This document shows, in pieces, positions 22,431 through 34,028 of a stretch of 64,000 bases of DNA (position 1 is the stretch's first letter; every line of letters starts with the position of its first letter). The DNA lies in NCBI GenBank assembly GCA_012932865.1, contig SAXG01000003.1, positions 1,178,001-1,242,000 on the forward strand. Reading direction: 5' to 3'. The position numbers and the translations under genes are program-made. The notes beneath the pieces are model-generated. The model searched no databases. It was not told the DNA's origin and saw nothing but the letters and a program-made list of their open reading frames with translations. The DNA comes from Amylostereum areolatum. Its lineage: Eukaryota; Basidiomycota; Agaricomycetes; Russulales; Stereaceae.

Positions 22431-23910
22431 ATGACGGACCAAATCGCTGCCAAACGCACCCTTCAAGAACTCATCAAACGCGAAGATCTGAAAAACAAAA
22501 CATGCGTCGATTGCGGCAACCCCAATCCTCAATGGGCTTCCGTTAGGTCTGGGCGTGTGCTTTCCTCGACGCTCTCGACTCAGACCAGCCTTCTCCAGCT
22601 TTGCCATCTTCCTGTGCTTGCAATGCGCAGGTGTACATAGAGGCTTTGGCGTGCACATTAGGTAGACTTTCCGCACCTCTTGTATCGTCCTGGGTCCGAC
22701 CTCAATTCCAGCTTCGTGCGCTCGGTGTCGATGGACACATGGCAGGAAGAGCAGATTCGTCGAATGAAGGTTCGTATAAATCCGCTCCATCCGATTTTCG
22801 TACCAGCTCACCCTCTCCTGATCAGCTCGGTGGGAATGGCCCATTCATGGACTTTTTACAATCATACTCTCCCACAGAACAGGGCGGCTACACACCTGAC
22901 ATGTCAGTCCATGACAAGTATCATTGCTGGGCTGCGACGCAATATCGTGAAAAGGCGCGTTTTAAGCCCCGCATGGCTCTGGAGCGCGGTCCACTGATGC
23001 GCTCACGCTTTTACAGCTTGATTCCGACCTGCAGGGAAAGTCTTGGTCGCCCTCTGCACCGCCAGAAGGATATACAACCCCGGGAAGTTCTGCTGGTTCC
23101 CTCGGGCGTCCTTCTTCCGCACAAGGCTTGCGAAAGTCGCGCGCGTCGACGCGCGGTCCCACCGGCCTCCGGACGGACTCCCATTCTCCTGCCTCTTCAA
23201 ACCCGGCCAGTCCCAAGTTCGACCAGAAGACAGCGAACGAATCGTACTTTGCGTCACTCGGCTCGGCAAACGCTTCACGCCCGGAAAATTTGCCACCATC
23301 GCAGGGTGGGCGGTACCAAGGTTTCGGGAGCACGCCTTCACCCCAACCAGGATCCGATAATCCGTCATATGGTCTCTCGTCGCGCTCAGCACCGTCGCTC
23401 AACGAAATTCAAGAAAATCCTATGGCTGCCCTCAGCAAAGGATGGTCGCTCTTTTCGTCCGTGGTCGTGGGTGCATCGCGTGCCCTCAACGAAAACGTCA
23501 TACAGCCTGGTATGGAACGCGTCGCAGACCCCGAGTTCCAAGCTGGCGTGCGCGGGTACGTCTCGGAAGCTTCGCGACGTGCCGGTGACCTGGGCAAAAC
23601 GGCGAATCAGTGGAGTCGCAACCAGTTCGGCGTCGACGTTGCTGGGCAAGTGAGTGGAGCGCTAGGTGGCGTTCGCGACCGGGTTGGTGGAGGACCAGAG
23701 CGGAGTGGATACAGCTCGGTAGCGCAAGGCGGATACGCAGACGAGTCCAGCGCGTTGTATCAAGATGATGAGGACGATTTCTTCCACGAATACTCTGGCG
23801 GACAGGGTCGATCTGGGAATACGGCGGGTGGTTCGTCGATGGCAGCTACGCCGGCTCCAGCCGGGAGCGCAAAGAAAGCAGACGACTGGGACGAGTGGAA
23901 GGAATTTTAA
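22431..23910 (+). CDS. GCS1: Arf GTPase-activating protein, Gcs1/ArfGAP1 type
   Basis: It stimulates GTP hydrolysis by Arf1 on Golgi vesicles. Five exons (22431-22546, 22599-22661, 22712-22769, 22826-22954, 23017-23910) give 419 residues. The zinc finger is C25-x2-C28-x16-C45-x2-C48 (CVDCGNPNPQWAS, FAIFLCLQC), followed by AGVHRGFGVHISFVRSVSMD with the arginine finger region, then WQEEQIRRMK and TYHCWAATQYREK-like residues. The rest is Ser/Gly-rich with amphipathic segments (MAALSKGWSLFSSVVVGASR, resembling ALPS curvature-sensing helices). It ends in the acidic-aromatic DDWDEWKEF tail typical of Gcs1. Intron 4 has a GC donor (22955). Other donors near it give a stop, so the GC-AG reading is preferred. 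Confidence 0.93.
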
Positions 23911-24082
23911 TTATTTTCCTTTGGACTTGTAGCTTACACGATACGATAATTATTTATCCTTTCAAACACTTAGAGATCGGCCGGTGACGCCATGATCGCG
24001 AGAAGATCAACCTCCCTTCCCAAAAAATCTGCCCAGTCATGCTAACTTCCAAGCTCTTCCTCTACCGCCGTCGACGTCGACT

Positions 24083-24942
24083 ATGACCATCCTAGAAAAG
24101 CTGCCCAAGCCTCTGTCGTTGCCTTTGGCCAAGGACGATCTTGACGACATCAATGCGCACCTTTCGTCTCTCCCTCCGCAAGAGATCCTACGATGGGCGG
24201 TCGACTACTTGCCCAACCTGTACCAGACAACGGCCTTCGGTCTAACGGGACTGGTCGCGATCGACATGCTCTCCAAGATCACCGACCACCCTCCTCCGCT
24301 CATCTTCCTGGACACGCTGTACCACTTTCCGGAAACGTACGAACTGGTGGAGGAGGTGAAGCAGCGATACAACGTTCCGGTGACCGTGTACAGGCCTGCC
24401 GGGTGCGGCACAGTAGCGGATTTTGAAACGAAGCACGGAGAGCGGCTATGGGAGCGAGAAGAGGAGGCGTATGACCTCGCGGTCAAGGTACGTTGTCCTT
24501 CGCGCGATGGTGATGGATCCGCGCTTGTGCTCACCGAGAGGGCCGTGACGTCGATCGCAGGTTGAGCCTTCCCGAAGAGCGTACGCGGACCTGGGCGTCC
24601 AGTCCGTCATCACCGGTCGTCGGGCATCGCAGGGGGGAGCACGTGCGACGCTTCAGCCGCTGGAGGTGGACGCCGAGGGCCTTGTGAAGCTGAATCCGCT
24701 GTTCGCGTGGAATTTTTCGAGGGTAGACGCGTACATCAAGGCGAACGAGGTGCCGCGGAACAGACTTCTGGAGCAAGGATACAAGAGCGTGGGGGACTGG
24801 CACAGCACGGCGAAGAGTGGAGAGGGGGATGGGGGGGGAGAGGGCGGGGCGATGGGCGGGGAGGGAAGACAAGACGGAATGCGGGCTTCATGTGGACTAT
24901 TTCGCGAACAAGCTGAGAGAGAAGGAGGTGAGAATCGGATGA
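24083..24942 (+). CDS. MET16: phosphoadenylyl-sulfate (PAPS) reductase, frame broken in a G-run
   Basis: This thioredoxin-dependent enzyme reduces PAPS to sulfite in sulfate assimilation. Exon 1 is 24083-24487 and exon 2 starts at 24561. Family blocks are LRWAVDYLPNLYQTTAFGLT, FLDTLYHFPETYELVEEVKQ, VTVYRPAGCGTVADFETKHG, ITGRRASQGG and NPLFAWNFSRVDAYIKAN, ending VGDWHST. Just after that, a run of eight G (24831-24838) puts the frame off by one. Read with seven G, the sequence continues RAGRWAGREDKTECGLHVDY, containing the catalytic-cysteine ECGLH motif that every active family member has, and stops at 24942. In the unshifted frame the motif is lost and translation runs to 25013. I give the end for the motif-bearing frame. 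The expected length is about 261 residues. Confidence 0.9.
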
Positions 24943-25373
24943 ACGAAGGAAGCTACAGACGATTGACGCTCGGAATTCAGGCGGAAAGGCTCGAGGCGAC
25001 CGGCGGTGGATGAGCGCTGAGCGTGCGCACGAAACCGGTGGGGATCAGATGGGGGGAAGCTTAAGGAAATGAGAGCGGCAGCGGGTGCCGTAACCGGGAA
25101 GGCTGGTTAGTTGATTGCTGTACATACACCAAAGACCGGAGGATATAAAGCAGAATGCGGTGATTTTCGTTTTCAGATGCGTCTCCCCCCTCTCCCCCCT
25201 TCCTTCGCTCGCATCCCCCTTCCCCCCCGTCCCCGTCTTCGTCCCCGTCCCTTCCCAAAATCTCTTCATATCAACCAGAAACAAGACATCGAGCAGATCT
25301 TCGAAGGTCGGCTGCTCTCCTCCTCCTCCTCCCTTTCCCCCACCATCCTCACTCAAGTCCAGCCACCGCTCTC
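24943..25373. other. intergenic, MET16 3' flank and RNase III promoter
   Basis: This stretch becomes strongly C/T-rich from 25180 onward, ahead of the RNase III ATG. No separate gene is supported. Confidence 0.5.
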
Positions 25374-26560
25374 ATGTCTGCCCTCGTCCCCAACTTTGCC
25401 CCCGGCGGCCTCCCTCCTCTCCCTCCCATAATCTCCCCAGAGCTCCGTAGTCTCGTCTTCACCCACCGCAGCTTCGCCGCCCGTCCTACCCATGTGTTCG
25501 AAGACTCGCCCACGGACCCTAGCCCCGACAATGAAATGTGCGTGTCCCATCTCGTATCTTATCTCACCTCCCGACCGTGTACCGATATCGATTGTCTCTT
25601 AGCCTCGAGCATCTCGGTGACCAAGTCCTCGGTTTGGTCGTTACCGAGCTCTTGCAGGAAATGTACCCTTACCTCAGGGTTGGCCCGTCCACGGTACTGT
25701 CCCCCCTCTCGAACACTAACTGTTCGATCGCTCATCCATATGCATTTTGAATCTAGAAAATACGTGCATTGGTCGTCGGCAATTCGACATTGGCTACCGT
25801 GTGCGTGCATGCTCTGTTCCGCTGTGGCGACACCTTTTGATGTGCCCAAAGTGCCATGAGGTACAACCTGACAGAGAGCTTGCGTCTCCATCGTGCGCAA
25901 TCGATCACCCTCAAGGCTTCCATGAACGTCCAAGGTATATTTCGATTTCTACAATCGCTGGAACATCTCACCGATCACCTTTCACAGCTGACGTTTTCGA
26001 GGTGGGTCTCTTCGCGCATGTCAACCTCTCATTTCTAAAACGATCCTTCCAGTCATACATCGGGGGACTCTACAAAGATCAAGGCCTGTTCGCCGTCCAA
26101 GTCTGGCTTCGCGCTCTTTTCCGGCCCTACATCGACGAGGCCTACCGCATCGTGCGCTACCAGCACGGGCTGGGACCGACCGACCATAACTATAGTCAGA
26201 TTGGGATGCAACCTGCCCCCACGCCACCTCCCTCCCCCCCGTCTCACGCTCTTTCTATGAGCATCGGCGGCCACCTCGGTCTCTTCAATCAGCGCCTCCA
26301 GCAGGAGAACCGCACCGTCGAGTGGACCTTCGTCGACAGCGCCGGCGAGGGCACCAAGGCCACTCCCGTCTGGGTCGCTCGCGCCTTCATCGACGGCGTC
26401 GAGTGGGGTCATGGTCGCGGTAGCACCAAGAAGGCCGCCAAGAACGAGGCCGCCAAGTTGGGGCTCCAGATGCTCGGCGTCAACGTCGTTTGTGTCCTTT
26501 CTCGCCCATCCCCTTTCTGACGCTGACTCCCGCGTGTGTTCGCGATCCCCACAGAACTAG
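25374..26560 (+). CDS. ribonuclease III (Rnt1/Pac1-like) with dsRNA-binding domain
   Basis: This endonuclease cleaves double-stranded RNA, for example in rRNA or snRNA processing. Seven exons (25374-25537, 25603-25693, 25757-25800, 25852-25934, 25988-26001, 26053-26484, 26555-26560) give 277 residues. The RNase III domain shows LRSLVFTHRSF, then NEILEHLGDQVLGLVVTELL, TKIRALVVGNSTLATVAMRY and ADVFESYIGGLYKDQG. The acidic catalytic residues (E and E, D of NEILEHLGD; D and E of DVFE) are all kept, so it should be active, unlike the ribosomal relative mL44. A dsRBD follows from about residue 206 (GHLGLFNQRLQQENRTVEW, ARAFIDGVEWGHGRGSTKKA). Exon 5 is a 14-nt microexon. The last exon adds one Asn and a stop; without that splice the frame ends at 26520. 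Confidence 0.88.
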
Positions 26561-26980
26561 ATACGTGAACTGGCCGCGACCTCCAGGCCCTAGTACGCTG
26601 TGTGGGCATCGCTCACACAGCGTGCTTGTGTGTGCAGGTCCGCGCTTCTGTGAATATTCTTACTGCCATCGTCTGTTTTCTGCGCTGTCTGTTTAAGTAC
26701 TGTTTGGCTATCCCGCTACTTGCTATATCCTCGCTGTCTTCCGCTACGATCTAACGGCTCTCATTGTATGCCCCCCCTTCTGGATTGTGTCTTTGTATGT
26801 ATAACTGGATATTTCTGTGCTCTTGTTTAAATGCGATTGTATCGTGCATATCTACAAACTGTTTTGCAATACAGGAGCATTGTTCATTAGGATCCTGAGA
26901 TAGACTACTGAGGCAGACCAGAAGTTTAAAGAGAAGATAGAATACAAAACCGAAGGGACTGTTCGTGTGTGCAATCGTGT
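26561..26980. other. convergent 3' flanks, RNase III and OSH1
   Basis: This is a T-rich, A+T-elevated stretch between two facing genes. It contains TTTGTATGTATA-like runs suited to 3' ends. No gene was seen. Confidence 0.5.
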
Positions 26981-29900
26981 TCAAACTTGGTCATCAATGA
27001 AAATCTGTTCGACGTCCTTCCAAGGCGCCTTACCCCCCGCTGCGAACACCTTTTCCCGCTCGTCCCAGTATTCCAATTTCCCACCGTTAACGCGTGAAGG
27101 GGTCCAAACCCGCTCACCAGTATCTCCTTCCGTTTCCGCCCTGAACCAACGCGGCCTGTGTTCAGGCAACCGCCCCTCCTCGCGTGCCTTCCTCGTCACC
27201 CGCTGGAACTCCTCCTGCTTCTGCTTAAGCTCGTTCGCGAGCTCGAACTTGCCCATCTCGAACGCGCGTTGATCCGGCCGCAAGCGGCAGTCTGTCGGCG
27301 CCAGGTACGGCTTGAGGGTGTCTTTGGGACAATCGTTCAAGGTGATCGCGTACGGCGTGAGATTGAATGGGGCGGGAGGCTTTTCCGAGTTTCGCCAGAG
27401 GAGGATGTACTCAGGGGCGCGCGCAGTGGAGCTCGGTCCTGGCACGGCGACGTCTGGGTTGAGCGAGCCCACCCCGGAGCCCACCGCGCGGGCGACGAGT
27501 TGACTGTTCCATCGCCCCGCGATTTCGTACTGCACATTGCCATTCGCGTCCGCGACGTAACCCGATATCTCGTACGCATCTTTGCTGCGCCAACCTCGCG
27601 GTTTGAACGTCAAAATGCATTGGTCCTTCGTCCGGTGGTTCGTGATCTGTGAAGGGAAGCATGTCAATCAAGCTTCGCACACACAGGGGTGGAAAAGACG
27701 GGCAGACTACGTACCACCATGTCACCGTAATGGTCGATCGTAGGAGACCCGAGGATGAAGCCGGACACATTCGTGGTCACTTTCTTCCAGCTATAGTGTT
27801 CAATGACCTTCTTCCCCTCTCCGAGCTGCGCATGACCTTCGAACGGCGGATAGGTGGGTCCGCCATGCTCAGCGGGAATCGCGAGATCCGCGTGGGCGAT
27901 CCCCGTTGGCCGGATTTCGAAAGACTTGCCCATGAACTTGTTCTGCGCGTCGACCTGAGGAAGATATAAGCATCTGATAAGGTGATGCAATGAAGAAGGG
28001 CCGATTGACCTCGCCATAATAGTGCCACCGAGGAGATTCTGCCCAACAGGCGGAGATAGGAGGGTGGTGGCTGACTTGCTCGGAGACGTATCGGTATGCC
28101 TTTTCGAGGCTAACGTACTCAAAGGTTTCGCTCTAGAAAACGGCGACAGTCGGTCGCCGAATATGATATAAAATAGCACGTCCGACGTACGAGCATGGGA
28201 TTGAACGGCTTCGCAATGCGTCCGATCGTCGAAGAGTAATTAGACATGGCGAAGGCCGCCACAAAGGCGATGCGTCGAAGAGGGTCGGCTTCTTGGGCTG
28301 CTGCATCCACTAAAAGAAGAGGGGTGAGAACAAACCCTACCCACGGTAAATTCCCCAGACGTACGACATTCCGAGAATTCCATGTCTTCGGCCTAGGGAC
28401 AATACAGTGGTGAAGAAGTGGAGCGATCAGAAAGAAAATGGCACTCACCATACGCTGCAACATACTGGTCGGCTCATTGAAGAACACAGGGAAGCTGATC
28501 TTCGTCAGGTCCTTTCCGATACTATGCTTGAGGACGCTCCACAAACTTGTCGGCGGACGATTGTCGCTTGTCAGAGCTAACTTAGTGCGGAGATGTTGGT
28601 ACCCCACGTAAGGTTGGATGTCAATCTTGGGTGGAACGGTGGCATGGCCCGCCAGAGCTTCGTTTACGACCAGATTGGGAAGGGTATTTGCGTCTATGGC
28701 ATCGAAGAATTCATCTTCCTCGTCCGTATCTCCGCCGTCGCCATCGTCGCCAGCGAATGCAGGAATGGTGGCAGATGGAGGTAGGGCTAAGCCACCGGCA
28801 GAGAATTTCCGCGTCGCTGTAGGAGTTATCGAAAGGGGTCGGGGCCGCGCCGTACCGAGGGAGGACTGACGCCGTGATCCCAGCTGTTTTTCTGTGTGGG
28901 CTTGGGGAGTTGTAAGAGGAGAGTCTTCGAAAAATGGATTAGAGGCGATGGGCTCTGGGGATTGAGTGATTTCCGGGACTGCTGCTTCCTCCTCCACAGG
29001 CGGGGGTGGTAAAGTGGCTGGTCGACCTTTAATTGTACCCATGACATCGCTCTCGCTGATATCGAATGCTCTGCTTCCGCGACGGCGGGCGCGCGCTTGT
29101 TCACGTAGCTCCCGTTCCAGGGCTTCGCCTTCTTTCACCACAGATTGCAGACTTTCCTCCCAAACCGTTTGCCTCTCTTGTTCCCGAGCAAGGCGCGCTC
29201 GCCACCAGTCGTCCCGCTCCTTCACCATCGAGACATATTCGTTCATCAAAGCTTGTACGGTGGCCATGGAATCTTTGAGTGTGGTGGCGAGTTCGGAGGA
29301 TGGCACAAGCGTTGTGTCGGAGGAAATGAGTTTCTGAAGAAGTTGGGCTGTCAAATCAAGCTGAGCGGCTGTAGAATGGCCCTGTAAGTCGAAAGAGGCG
29401 CCGTGAGGAGGCGTGTCTGTTTCCGCCTGTTCGGAGCTATCGTTCTCGGAACGGGAGTCTTGCCGATCATCGATGATTGCCTCTTGTTGAGAATGTAGAT
29501 GGTGTCCTCCACCCCCGCCAGAGTCTTCATCGGGTTGCAAATTAGAACTGGAGACAGAGTCTCCGTCACTACGCTCTCTCCTGGACGGAAGGGTGGAGCG
29601 CAAAGAGCTGACACTTCCACGGATACTGCTGCGGATAGAGCTTTTCGAAGGCGTGTCGCTTTCGCTGTTCTCTTGGGTTTGACCTTGACCCTGTTTGGCG
29701 AAGTCAATGGCCCTGGTGATGGCCTGCATCCAACGAGAGGCTTCGACTGGATGATTTGCCTTCATATACCACTTCTGGACGTTGGAATGTCCACGAGATG
29801 GTGTAGAATGGACTTCGAAACGTAATTTCTCTCCACCAGAGGCGGGTCGCAGGACAGCTGTCTTCATCGATATAGCACCTCGACAGGCAAGTCGCTCATC

Positions 29901-31204
29901 TTCTTGATGGCGGTAATCTGGTCGAAAGGTCAGACGGGGATAAAACATATTGCTGAGGAATGAAGATACAGGATAGGTTTCCATCTTCGAGGACAAACCA
30001 TCGAGTCCCGTAGCCACGAGCGACGTTCGTATACTTGTTGAGATATCCCTTCAGGGTGGGCGGGCCTGTCGTTGGGGCATCGTCGATGAGTGTGGTATCT
30101 CGGCTGGCGACTACAGGAAGAAGTCGTCGATCAACGTGTTGAATTACACAAACAACCTCAAAGGCCTACACTGCCTGAGAAACACTCGCATCTTGTCGTC
30201 CTTGCCGACCACGTCCTGGACCGGGCGACCTCTACGATCACGGACGAAAACGTCCGCACCTCCGCGGACGGCGAGCTCGACAAGACGGAGATCCTTTCGT
30301 CTTGCTGCTTCGTGGAGAAGAGTCGTTCCAGAGGCATCGTCGAGATATGAAAGGTTAAGAAGGCGGACCCGAGGTGAGGAGAGCAAGGCGATGAGAGCTG
30401 GTGGCGGCGGTGTTGACGTAGGCGAGTGGACGTAAGTCCGGAGAAGTGAGCGGTAGGAAGCGGTCAAAAAAGACCTAGAATCTGGAGAACCATGCGCGTC
30501 AGTAAGCACGGTTGGGAAGGAGGACGAGGCGTTCATACCGTTGATAGCGTGGATCACATCCCGTCCGCGCGCGACCTCTTTACATGTCAGGCCGTTGCGG
30601 TCTCGGAGAGTGTCGTCGATGCCTTCTTGTTCGAGGAGAAGGTTGACCACGTCAGCTCGCCCGATGGAGGAGGCAAGATGAAGAGCAGTGGTCCCAGATT
30701 CGGGAGGGTGTACGGCATTTGGAGATATTGAACGGTTGGACAGCAGGAGAGAGACGGTGTCGACTAAGAAGCTATCAGGACGTGCGACTGAAACAAAACA
30801 TTCTGAACACACTGGAGGCACAACGAATGGCGAGGTGCAAAGCGGCAGGACCAAGGTCACCGTCTGCGTCTTGTGATCTTCGACGGTCCTTTCCGATCTC
30901 GGCCAGGAATGGGTGGATGAGTGCGGGGTCGCCTGAGATGGTGAAGATGAGCAAGACGAGTTTGCAGGAGGGGAGTTCGCTGACCGCTTCGTAGTGCAGA
31001 CAGAAGCTTGACTTGATATAGTGGCTCTGAGGTTGAACCTGTTATGAAGAACAGCGAGATTGATTTAGTAAATGGGGAAGGGTTACAGAGTGGGGAGAAA
31101 GGACAGTGCTGCGGACCGGATTGTGAGGTGCGACGAGGAAAGATTGAGGACGAGAGAGCGGTGGTCGAAGGGGAAGAGATGGAAAGGGAGCGGCTGGTGG
31201 CCAT
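26981..31204 (-). CDS. OSH1: oxysterol-binding protein, Osh1/Osh2 type (ankyrin-PH-FFAT-ORD)
   Basis: This lipid-transfer protein works at ER contact sites. The start at 31204 (MATSRSLSISSPSTTALSSS) joins through GT-AG introns to YQVKLLSALRSGDPALIHPF, then ankyrin repeats (DLGPAALHLAIRC, GTTALHLASSIGRADVVNLL, GTTLLHEAARRKDLRLVELA). A PH domain follows (PTLKGYLNKYTNVARGYGTR, WFVLEDGNLSYYRHQEDE), then a Ser-rich linker with a coiled coil. An FFAT motif EEDEFFDAID at 28692-28721 would bind VAP in the ER. The sterol-binding domain holds RPPTSLWSVLKHSIGKDLTK, the signature EQVSHHPP at 28058-28081, and DHYGDMVITNHRTKDQC. The C-terminus ends WKDVEQIFIDDQV. Every join tested keeps the frame. It is in tandem with COA3 and COX7, same strand. 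Confidence 0.94.
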
Positions 31205-31456
31205 GGACGTCAAGGTCGAAGACGGTACGTGGTAGGCAGTGACAATCGAAAGCCTGAGCCTGAGCTGAGGCTGAGCTCGACCGGGACGTCGACGTCAGGG
31301 GCCTCTGCTTTCCCACGTTCTTCTCAACTCGAGTCTCGAGCACAAGCGGAGGCTCGAGCTAAACGGGCACATACAGTAATAGGATTCCCATCCCATAGCT
31401 ACCGACACCAGAGAGAGGAGATCCGTTGTCATTGACTTTTATATCCGACGCGTTAC

Positions 31457-32029
31457 TCAAATTACACGCTCGCCCATTCTCCCAACTCTATCCACGGGAG
31501 GTGCACCCCACACCAATGTTTTCCGTGTCGGATCCAGCAGGCGAGGAAAGAGCCGTTCCAGCACTGGCACTGCGACCCCCCTTCCAGCAGCAATCGCCGA
31601 AGGTGACCTCGTCGAGGTAGTGGATGGTCCAATCGCTGGTGCTGCTGGTGCTACTGGTGGAGTAGGGATTGCTGCTTGTATTCCCGCCGCATTCTTCCGT
31701 TCCTCCTCCGCCTTCACCCCCGACGCGATCATCTCGCGCGCCTCCTCGTCGACGTCGTCAAAGTTGTCTTGCTTCACCGCCATCATCGAATACCACCATA
31801 CGCCAACGATGAACGAGGCCACGATAGTCCCCGTGATCGCGTTCTTCACCCTGTACGGCTCTCGCGCTCGAAGCAGGCCGGGAGACATGGACATCCTCTA
31901 AAAACACGGGGCAAATCATTAGCATGGTTCGGTCAGGCTGCCTAATGACGAACTCCAGCGCACCGAGCCTTTCACGTTGCGGTACGATTTGGCTGCTGTT
32001 CGCCAATTCACATACTGCTGCTCGTCCAT
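31457..32029 (-). CDS. COA3: cytochrome c oxidase assembly factor COA3
   Basis: This inner-membrane factor acts early in Cox1 translation and complex IV assembly. Two exons (32029-31964, 31897-31457) give 168 residues. After MDEQQYVNWRTAAKSYRNVK the conserved core reads MSPGLLRAREPYRVKNAITG, then the TM segment TIVASFIVGVWWYSMMAVKQ and DNFDDVDEEAR. This is the family pattern of an RAR-PYR-KN-TG block, one TM helix and VKQDxFxDV. The Ala/Pro-rich tail after residue 75 is poorly conserved. It lies downstream of COX7 on the same strand. Confidence 0.9.
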
Positions 32030-32517
32030 TTCAATGTGTTCGGGGGCCTCAGAAGGCGTTCACGAAGAATAAAGAGTGATGCCTTGCAGGAATGGCTTTA
32101 TAGGAGTGGGACAGGAGAAACTCGTGTGGTGTGCAGAGAGAGGTGGTGGTCAGGAGCAACTGGCGTTTCGTCCTGGTGAGACTACGCAAGTCATTGCATC
32201 ACTGTAACTTAAATGTTATGCTTTCTATGACTATCACTTATTCATTCTGCAGAATCTCGCTGTGCTCCTATTAGATTCGTGACGAGCATTCTGACCACCC
32301 CGGTCGCGATACCATTTTACGAAAGTCCAAACCCTTTCCTTGGAATAACCATCCGCCCCACTGAAATTCCGCTCGACCACGTCCCGCTCAATTTCCCAGA
32401 GAATGGCAGCGCATACACACCGTCCTCCGTCGCACATGAATCCTATGACACTTACGATGCATTACGTTCTATTGTCATCGAATTGAACAAATCTACGACC
32501 CTCCCCCTCCAAAGCGC
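32030..32517. other. intergenic between COX7 and COA3
   Basis: It contains the COX7 3' flank and the COA3 promoter. A 126-codon plus-strand frame (32279-32659) overlaps the COX7 exons antisense and has no motif. Confidence 0.5.
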
Positions 32518-32941
32518 TCAAGCCGAGGGTTTACCCTGCAGGAATTCGCCGTTAGCAGAGTACCACGTCATGCTACGAGAGACGCACGATAATGAGGGAC
32601 CCAGCGCTGTACACAGCGCCAACCATCCCCAGAGCAAAAAGGCTCTTGAAAGTACCTAGAGATGATTCACGTCGTTACACGGTTTGAACCAAGGGGAAAC
32701 CCAGAAGACGCACCCATGTACAGGCGGGACCTTGCAGGGCGGTACCAGATGGGCTGGTGAGATGCCTGTGGGAGGAGATGAGAGGTCAAGATACAGGACG
32801 TCGGCAAACTGTGGACGGACTTGGTAGGCCTTCTGCCTCTCGATGACGAGGTTCTTTCCTGTGGCAGAGTAGAAATAGATCAGTAAAATGATACGTATAG
32901 GTTGAGCAATGCCACCCACGGTTGACGAGTGCGTCGAGCAT
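32518..32941 (-). CDS. COX7: cytochrome c oxidase subunit 7 (COX7A family)
   Basis: This is a small one-span subunit of complex IV, too short and too intron-rich to show as one long frame. Five exons (32941-32920, 32858-32821, 32765-32714, 32655-32588, 32535-32518) join through GT-AG introns to 65 residues. MLDALVNRKNLVIERQKAYQ is followed by ASHQPIWYRPARSRLYMGTF, then the TM part KSLFALGMVGAVYSAGSLII and GKPSA. The pattern xKxYQ-x4-PxWxRxPxSxxYxx is that of yeast Cox7 (KPLWWRHPRSALYLY). Phases and the total length agree exactly. Start context is ttcaccATG. It is divergent from YAF9. Confidence 0.85.
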
Positions 32942-33099
32942 GGTGAATGTAGAAGATGAGAGTTTGAACGATAGGGACGAGTGTCGAGTGTGCGGCAGCC
33001 GTGTTTGAATCCGGGATTTTCCGAGCAGGTCGAGACGCGTCGCGACTTCGGCGTCTGCGACCACCAGGCCTCTACTGACTGGCATTGGCTGCAGACTCC
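32942..33099. promoter_or_regulatory. shared COX7/YAF9 divergent promoter
   Basis: Only 158 bp separate the two start codons, a compact bidirectional promoter. No TATA box or CACGTG is seen. Confidence 0.55.
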
Positions 33100-34028
33100 A
33101 TGGCAGAACGCGTCCGTGTAAAGGTGTGTCGCGTCTTTTTCTCGAGAGAGAGGTCGCTGAAAATAACATATGCAGGGTATCACCATCCACCGCCCAATTA
33201 TCTATGGAAATACCGCAACAGTCCTTGCTCCAGAAGAACGCCAAACGCTTCCTCATCCAGACCATACCCACAGATGGACCGTTGCCGTTCGCAGCGCCTC
33301 CTCCGATCCTGAGTCAAACATTGTCGGAGGCGCCGATGATATAGGCTACTTTATCAAGCGTGTTTCCTTCAAATTACACGATACATATCCCACGCCGCTA
33401 CGAAGTAAGCCGGACACCCCTTGATGACCTATCTTTCCATTGATCCCTTGAATCGCAAGTGTAGACATAGACAAACCACCTTTCGAGGTCACAGAAACAG
33501 GGTACGGCTCTTTCTATCTGGTGTATGGAGTGTCCACTCTTCAACCATGTCGGCAGATGGGGCGAGTTTGAGGTCCAGATCCGCATCACATTCATTGCAG
33601 AAGCTGGAGAGAAGGCCCTCGTGTTTTACCACCACCTCAAACTGCATCCATGGAACCTGGGAACTGAACCTGGTGAAGGACCTAACCTTGACGAAGCGTC
33701 CAAACTGGGCCCCGTGCACTCCTGGCAATATGACGAGATCGTATTTGTTGACCCTTTTCAACAATTTCTGAACACCCTCACTCAACATTCCCCCACGCCT
33801 CTTCCGAAAATCAAACGCCGACCAGTACCCTTCCACACTTCCCATCCCGCGTCACTCGAAGCGAGTAAGGGTGGTGTACCCGAGTTCAACATGCTAATGG
33901 AGAAGGAAGAGCTGGAAAGGTTGGACGAGGCACGCAGGTCAATCATGTCCGAGGCGATGCGGGTTCAGAGTAGACTGAGTGAAAGGGAGCGGGAGCTAGA
34001 GAGACTCAAGAGAGAATTAGGCGAGTGA
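33100..34028 (+). CDS. YAF9: YEATS-domain protein YAF9 (GAS41)
   Basis: This histone acyl-lysine reader is shared by the NuA4 acetyltransferase and SWR1 (H2A.Z) complexes. Four exons (33100-33123, 33176-33404, 33465-33501, 33557-34028) give 253 residues. The YEATS core is unmistakable: [77 protein letters not shown]. The aromatic cage region (HxxxW; GWGEF) is present. A C-terminal coiled coil (EKEELERLDEARRSIMSEAM, then SERERELERLKRELGE) mediates complex assembly in homologues. Exon 1 encodes only MAERVRVK. The gene converges with ATR, 108 bp between stops. Confidence 0.95.
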
